64,000 bases of DNA. Origin: DATBHW01 sp035307385 (GTDB lineage Bacteria; Chloroflexota; Ktedonobacteria; Ktedonobacterales; DATBGS01). The position numbers and the translations under genes are program-made. The notes beneath the pieces were generated by a model. The model did not search any database. It was not told the origin of the DNA and saw nothing but the letters and a program-made list of their open reading frames with translations. Shown in pieces: positions 59,841-64,000 of the stretch (position 1 is its first letter; each line of letters opens with the position of its first letter). Where the stretch lies: assembly GCA_035307385.1 (NCBI GenBank), contig DATGID010000024.1, positions 62,001-126,000 on the forward strand. The letters are read 5' to 3'.

Positions 59841-61325
59841 GTGCCAATCTCAAGTAATGATGTCTGGCTGCTCTCGCCGGAAATAAGCCTGACACTCCTG
59901 GCGCTGGTGGTCATTCTGCTCGACCTGGTGGTCAAAAACCGGCTGGCAATCGTGCTGACCGCGCTGGTGGGGCTGGCGATTCCCACAGGCTTGACCTTTG
60001 CGCTGGCAACCAACCTTCCGGCAAACCACCACGGTTTCTTCAATATGCTCATCGTCGATCAGTATGCCATCTTTTTCAAGCTGCTGTTTCTGCTGATCGG
60101 CGCGGTAATGCTGCTCGTCTCGTATGACTATGTAAACAAGTACGTCCGCTCGGCAGGCGAGTTCTACGCGCTGCTGCTCTTATCCGTTACCGGCATGATG
60201 CTCATGGCAAGCAGCAGCGAACTCATCACCATCTACATCTCGCTGGAACTTACCAGCATTCCACTCTATATCATGGCCGGATTGCTGCGCAACGATGATC
60301 GTTCGGCGGAAGCCTCTGTCAAGTATGTACTGCTGGGCGCAATGTCATCAGCCATCCTGCTCTATGGCTTCGCGCTACTGTATGGCCTGACCGGCACCAC
60401 TGACCTGCACGACATCGCGCAAAAGACGTTGACCAGCGGCTTTGCTGGTGGCAACATCCTGCTGCTCATGGCGGACATCTTCGTGCTGGCTGGCTTTGGC
60501 TTCAAGATTTCGGCAGTACCCTTCCACACCTGGGCGCCCGACATCTACGAAGGCGCGCCGACGCCAGCAACCGGCTTCTTCTCTGTTGGGTCAAAGGCCG
60601 CTGGCTTTGCGGCCCTGATGCGTGTCTTCATCGATGGCAACCTGGGACCATCTAACAGCTTCACCATTGTCACGCTTATTTCGGTGGTCGCGGTGCTGAG
60701 CATGACACTGGGCAACGTGGTTGCCATCGCGCAATCGAACGTCAAACGCATGATGGCCTATTCCAGCATCGGTCAGGCTGGCTACATCCTGGTTGGCTTT
60801 GCTGCCAGCGTGGGCACCAACAGTTCAGCAGGGACGGGCAGCGCGCTCTTCTTCCTGTTTGTCTATGTGCTCACCAACCTGGGCGCGTTTGCGGGCATTG
60901 TCGCGCTCAGTCACGCGCTGGGCACCGAAAACATCCGCGACTTCAACGGCCTGCGCTTCAGAAACGCCTGGCTCGCGGTGGGCACCTCGATTTGTCTGCT
61001 TTCGCTGGCTGGCGTGCCGCCGATGGCCGGGTTCATTGCCAAAGTCTTCCTTTTTGCAGCGGCCTGGCAGCAAGGCTTGACCTGGCTCGTCGTCTTCGGC
61101 GTCATCAACAGCCTGATTTCGATGGGCTATTATGGCTATCTCGTCTATGCCATGTTCGTGAGGCCGCCGCTCAAAGAAGGGCACATCAGCAGTTCGTTCT
61201 CGCTGAACACCGCGCTTGCCATATCTGCCGTGGGCATTATCGTGGTGACCTTCTTGACCCAAGTTATCCTTTCTCAGTCGCAAATCGGCGCGGCAGCATT
61301 AGCCGCATTCCTGGGTGTACACTAG
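59841..61325 (+). CDS. nuoN: NADH-quinone oxidoreductase subunit N
   Basis: A 494-residue proton-pumping subunit with about 14 spans. It has ITIYISLELTSIPLYIMAGL (conserved Glu), FKISAVPFHTWAPDIYEGAPTPATGFF, SNVKRMMAYSSIGQAGYILVG and RNAWLAVGTSICLLSLAGVPPMAGF. It starts with GTG 59841 after AAGGGGG. It ends the nuo block before a strong terminator. Genes for the peripheral arm (nuoA-I) are not in this window. Confidence 0.94.
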   Translation: MPISSNDVWLLSPEISLTLLALVVILLDLVVKNRLAIVLTALVGLAIPTGLTFALATNLPANHHGFFNMLIVDQYAIFFKLLFLLIGAVMLLVSYDYVNKYVRSAGEFYALLLLSVTGMMLMASSSELITIYISLELTSIPLYIMAGLLRNDDRSAEASVKYVLLGAMSSAILLYGFALLYGLTGTTDLHDIAQKTLTSGFAGGNILLLMADIFVLAGFGFKISAVPFHTWAPDIYEGAPTPATGFFSVGSKAAGFAALMRVFIDGNLGPSNSFTIVTLISVVAVLSMTLGNVVAIAQSNVKRMMAYSSIGQAGYILVGFAASVGTNSSAGTGSALFFLFVYVLTNLGAFAGIVALSHALGTENIRDFNGLRFRNAWLAVGTSICLLSLAGVPPMAGFIAKVFLFAAAWQQGLTWLVVFGVINSLISMGYYGYLVYAMFVRPPLKEGHISSSFSLNTALAISAVGIIVVTFLTQVILSQSQIGAAALAAFLGVH

Positions 61326-61342
61326 CACGCACAGGCAATTTC

Positions 61343-61391
61343 AAGAGCAGGAGCGGGAGCGTTGACAACGCTCCCGCTCCTGCTCTTTTTT
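61343..61391 (+). terminator. Strong Rho-independent terminator after nuoN
   Basis: A 21-bp perfect GC-rich stem (61343-61363 with 61367-61387) with loop GAC, followed by an unbroken T-run ending at 61391. It lies 17 nt after the nuoN stop. Confidence 0.95.
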
Positions 61392-61833
61392 ATGTGAGGA
61401 TGTTATGAAACATGACGTACTTTTTAAAAGCCTATTATTTAGCTGGTAACACGCTTCCCGTAACCTTCTGACGTATTGAACAGTAATATCTGTGTGCCTC
61501 AGGTGCGTTTATGAACCATATTCTTCAGGAGCCTCTGCTGATCCTGGGGTTATAAGGTCCTCTCTCAAGAATCATTTGTTCGCAAACTCCTCTACATTTG
61601 ACTGGCGCTGAATGCAACGCAAGATATTCTTGTGTAAATGCCGATAGCTTGCTCAAATCATTGTACAGATTGAACAAAATGCTGCTCGTCTCTCTGATGT
61701 ATGCTGCGCGTTTGTTTGTGTAGTGCAGGCACTTGTAGTGTGTATCTTTTAGGGCAGGGATCGCGTATCGCCAGCAAGAGGCTTGTCGTGGCCGCGTGAC
61801 CCCTGGGATCAAACTAACGGAGGGTTTCACAAG
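61392..61833 (+). other. AT-rich intergenic region upstream of the peptide ABC importer
   Basis: About 440 bp with no gene I can support. It is clearly richer in A+T than the flanks and probably holds the promoter of the importer operon. No convincing -35/-10 pair, operator or riboswitch was recognised. Confidence 0.45.
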
Positions 61834-63417
61834 ATGCGGTCTATGACCCAACGCCTCATCACAGGCGTTTCTCCGCGCAGCGTGGCGTGGAGCACTCTTC
61901 CCATCTTTTTGATCCTGTTCGTCTTGCTCTTCTCAGCCTGCGGCTCGAGCAGCCCCACGACTACCAAAGGAGGCAAGCTCAACGTTGGCCTGAGCGCAGA
62001 CCCCAGCACCCTTGACCCGTTGAAATCAAGTTCGTTGTATGACCGCCAGATCATGTTGAACATCTACGATACCCTGGTACGAGTAGACGCTCAGAACACT
62101 GTTCAACCAGACCTGGCAACAGCCTGGCAGTATAGCTCGCCAACCGAACTGGTCTTCACGCTACGTACTGATGTCACGTTCCAGGATGGCACGCCCTTTA
62201 ATGCCGACACAGTGGTCTTTAACATCAATCGCATCCTCACGGACCCAGCCTCACCGCGTCTGAGCGAGGTCTCAAGCGTGAAAGACGTTGTGGCAGTTGA
62301 TTCCTCCCATGTTCGTTTCGACCTCAAGAAGGCTTTCTCGCCATTATTGTTGACCTTAACTGACCGCGCTGGCATGATGCTTTCGCAGACGGCGGTGCAG
62401 AAGTTGGGCGCGAACCTGGCAAACGCTCCAACCGATGCGGGCAGCGGCCCCTTTATGTTCAAGGAATGGGTGAAGGGCGACCACCTCACCCTTGTTCGCA
62501 ATCCGCACTACTGGCAGAAGGATGCTCAAGGCCAGGCTTTACCCTATCTCAGTTCCGTGACCTATAAACCCATCACCGACAGCACCGTAGAGTTCACTAA
62601 CCTGCAAACGGGCAACATCGATGTTGCTGATGCCGTCAATCCAAATCTCGTTGCTCAAGCCAAAGCGAACCCTGATCTCGTCTATAAGCAGGAGGCTGGT
62701 TTGAGCTTCTTTGGCATCGAACTCAACACCAAGGTTGCGCCGTTCAACAACGTGCATGTGCGCCAGGCTATTGCATGGGGGGTGAATCGCGCCGAAATCC
62801 TCAATTCGGTCTTCAAGGGAGTTGGCGTGCTCGCACAGGGGCCACTCTCGCCTGGTAGCTGGGCATACGACAGCTCCTTTGCGCCATTTAGCTACAACAC
62901 TGACCAGGCGAAAGCTGCGCTCCAGCAGGCAGGGGTATCGAGCGTGACCTTCACTATGCTGATTACCAGCGGCGACCCTTTGGGAACACAGGAAGCGGAG
63001 TTTATCCAATCCGAACTGAAACCCGCCGGGATTACCGTCAACCTCAAACCAGAGGTGTTTGCCACCTTGTTGACTGATACCGAGACGTATAACTTCCAGG
63101 CGGCAGTGGTCGGCTGGAGTGGTCGCCCGGACCCTGATGGCAACACATACTCCTGGTTCCATACTGGTGGCGGCCTCAACACTATGCAATATTCCAACAA
63201 GCAGGTAGATACGCTGTTGGAGGCTGCTCGCGCTTCAACTGACCAGGCGACGCGCGCCCAGGATTACATTCAGGCTCAGCAGTTGATCGTGAACGATGCC
63301 CCGTACATCTTCCTCTATCACGGGGTTTCCATTCAGGCAACTTCAACGAAAGTGCAAAACTATCTCCTTCTGCCAACAGGCATGATGGAGTTTGCCAGCG
63401 TGTACGTGAGTTCATAA
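61834..63417 (+). CDS. ABC transporter substrate-binding lipoprotein, peptide/nickel (family 5)
   Basis: A protein of about 527 residues in the DppA/OppA family. The signal sequence ends in a lipobox (LLFSAC). Mature motifs are LNVGLSADPSTLDPLKSS, PDLATAWQYSSPTELVFTLR, VTFQDGTPFNADTVVFNINR, GSGPFMFKEWVKGDHLTLVRNPHYW and AIAWGVNRAEILNSVFKG, all typical of family 5 solute-binding proteins for peptides, opines or glycosides. ATG 61834 has GGAGG 10 nt upstream. The permease gene follows. Confidence 0.93.
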   Translation: MRSMTQRLITGVSPRSVAWSTLPIFLILFVLLFSACGSSSPTTTKGGKLNVGLSADPSTLDPLKSSSLYDRQIMLNIYDTLVRVDAQNTVQPDLATAWQYSSPTELVFTLRTDVTFQDGTPFNADTVVFNINRILTDPASPRLSEVSSVKDVVAVDSSHVRFDLKKAFSPLLLTLTDRAGMMLSQTAVQKLGANLANAPTDAGSGPFMFKEWVKGDHLTLVRNPHYWQKDAQGQALPYLSSVTYKPITDSTVEFTNLQTGNIDVADAVNPNLVAQAKANPDLVYKQEAGLSFFGIELNTKVAPFNNVHVRQAIAWGVNRAEILNSVFKGVGVLAQGPLSPGSWAYDSSFAPFSYNTDQAKAALQQAGVSSVTFTMLITSGDPLGTQEAEFIQSELKPAGITVNLKPEVFATLLTDTETYNFQAAVVGWSGRPDPDGNTYSWFHTGGGLNTMQYSNKQVDTLLEAARASTDQATRAQDYIQAQQLIVNDAPYIFLYHGVSIQATSTKVQNYLLLPTGMMEFASVYVSS

Positions 63418-63452
63418 CCGTACCACTAATCAAGAGATCGACTCACCTCATG

Positions 63453-63489
63453 CGCAGGTGTCGGCGAGCCAGGCTCGCCGACACCTGCG
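63453..63489 (+). terminator. Perfect hairpin between binding protein and permease genes
   Basis: A 17-bp perfect stem (CGCAGGTGTCGGCGAGC and complement) with loop CAG, 36 nt after the binding-protein stop. No T-run follows, so it probably works as a partial terminator or mRNA stabiliser, favouring the binding protein over the permease. Confidence 0.7.
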
Positions 63490-63558
63490 TATGGAACTGC
63501 AATCAGCCTTCATCTTTCCGATTCCGCCCCCTAACACGTTTGCTGAGAGGAATCAAGG

Positions 63559-64000
63559 ATGCTGCGTTATATTATCCAGCGGGTAATTTTCATGATACCG
63601 GTGGCTCTGGTCGTCAGCTTTATGACGTTCATGCTGATCCACCTGATTCCCGGCGATCCGGCGCGTGTCCTGCTGGGAGAAGACGCGACGCCCCAGTCTG
63701 TCGCGGCCTTGCAGCAGCAGCTTGGCCTGAATAAGCCGCTTTTCGAACAATTCGCGCTCTGGCTCTGGCAGGCTTTACAAGGCAATCTAGGCGAGTCAAT
63801 CCAACTTCAGCAGCCGGTAACCCAGGCGCTGTTGCAGCGTTTGCCGGTCACCGTCGAGTTGGGGGTGGCCGCGCTGCTCTTTTCCCTGGTGCTTGCCATT
63901 CCGTTGGGAGTGTACAGCGCAACCCATCGCAATAGCTGGGTTGAGTGGCTGGTCAATATCTCCAGTCTTATTGGCACAGCGATTCCCAGCTTTGTCCTGG
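63559..64000 (+). CDS. ABC transporter permease, DppB/OppB type (partial, cut by window end)
   Basis: The first 147 residues of a peptide/nickel-type permease: MLRYIIQRVIFMIPVALVVS as the first span, then HLIPGDPARVLLGEDAT, QQLGLNKPLFEQFALWL, GNLGESIQLQQPVTQALLQR and VELGVAALLFSLVLAIPLGV. These match the BPD_transp_1 N-terminal pattern. The frame is open at the window edge and the C-terminal EAA loop is missing. It forms a transporter with the preceding binding protein. Confidence 0.93.
   Translation, partial: MLRYIIQRVIFMIPVALVVSFMTFMLIHLIPGDPARVLLGEDATPQSVAALQQQLGLNKPLFEQFALWLWQALQGNLGESIQLQQPVTQALLQRLPVTVELGVAALLFSLVLAIPLGVYSATHRNSWVEWLVNISSLIGTAIPSFVL

Noticed and set aside
1..64000. CRISPR arrays, tRNA or rRNA genes, prophage
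   Set aside because: No regularly spaced repeats, no cloverleaf or T-loop pattern, and no phage structural or integrase genes were seen in the non-coding stretches or the frames.

Overview
The window is about 64 kb of bacterial chromosome with moderately high GC and tight operons. Several features point to a member of the Chloroflexota, with a Ktedonobacteria-like lineage as the best guess: an ECF-type sigma factor beside a zinc-finger/beta-sandwich regulator, TPR-CHAT and subtilase proteins, two GT87-like membrane glycosyltransferases, a separate nuoJKLMN block, many two-component systems, and Tat-type lipoproteins in ABC importers. This placement is an inference from gene content; there is no rRNA or marker phylogeny here.

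Region by region. 0-8.2 kb: sigma factor, zinc-finger regulator, TPR-CHAT protease and S8 subtilase, all on +. A TnpB-only IS200/IS605-type element is inserted exactly at the junction between regulator and CHAT gene. A convergent zinc-ribbon protein follows. 8.5-17.5 kb: two polytopic glycosyltransferase-like proteins, a CCA-adding-type nucleotidyltransferase translationally coupled to an acyl-CoA synthetase, a second acyl-CoA synthetase, and two coupled receiver-only response regulators. A membrane histidine kinase is divergent from them (17.7-19.7 kb). 19.7-37.9 kb: one large minus-strand exopolysaccharide locus. It holds a priming sugar transferase, FemAB-like acyltransferase, polysaccharide deacetylase, thioesterase, Wzy, a Wzz/BY-kinase-like protein, Wzx, two GT4 enzymes, a stand-alone NRPS adenylation-carrier protein, a second Wzz, a secreted DMFase-like protein, and a sugar aminotransferase/N-acetyltransferase/dehydrogenase trio. 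A ~75-nt sequence occurs twice, once in front of each of two transcription blocks of this locus. 38.2-40.1 kb: OmpR-family regulator and a secreted lytic-transglycosylase-like protein.

40.3-50.0 kb: a pentose (probably L-arabinose) regulon. A LacI-family repressor is divergent from ribulokinase, ribulose-5-phosphate 4-epimerase, a FucI-type isomerase, a metal-ligand-depleted M24 homologue and a three-gene sugar ABC importer. A consensus promoter abuts a perfect 38-bp palindrome between repressor and operon. 50.4-54.7 kb: hemB, a small membrane protein, an SDR oxidoreductase and an OmpR/histidine-kinase pair. 55.1-61.3 kb: nuoJKLMN, the membrane arm of complex I, ending in a strong terminator. 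61.8-64.0 kb: start of a peptide/nickel-type ABC importer, cut by the window edge.

The most interesting points are: (i) the sigma/regulator/CHAT/subtilase module, which looks like a regulated protease cascade, and the TnpB insertion whose empty site can be reconstructed to the base; (ii) an EPS locus carrying a predicted leucine-activating A-T didomain plus a Cys-type thioesterase and a FemAB-like acyltransferase, suggesting amino-acid decoration of a polysaccharide; (iii) shared or phased promoter elements in that locus. No tRNA, rRNA, CRISPR array, phage or replication origin was seen.
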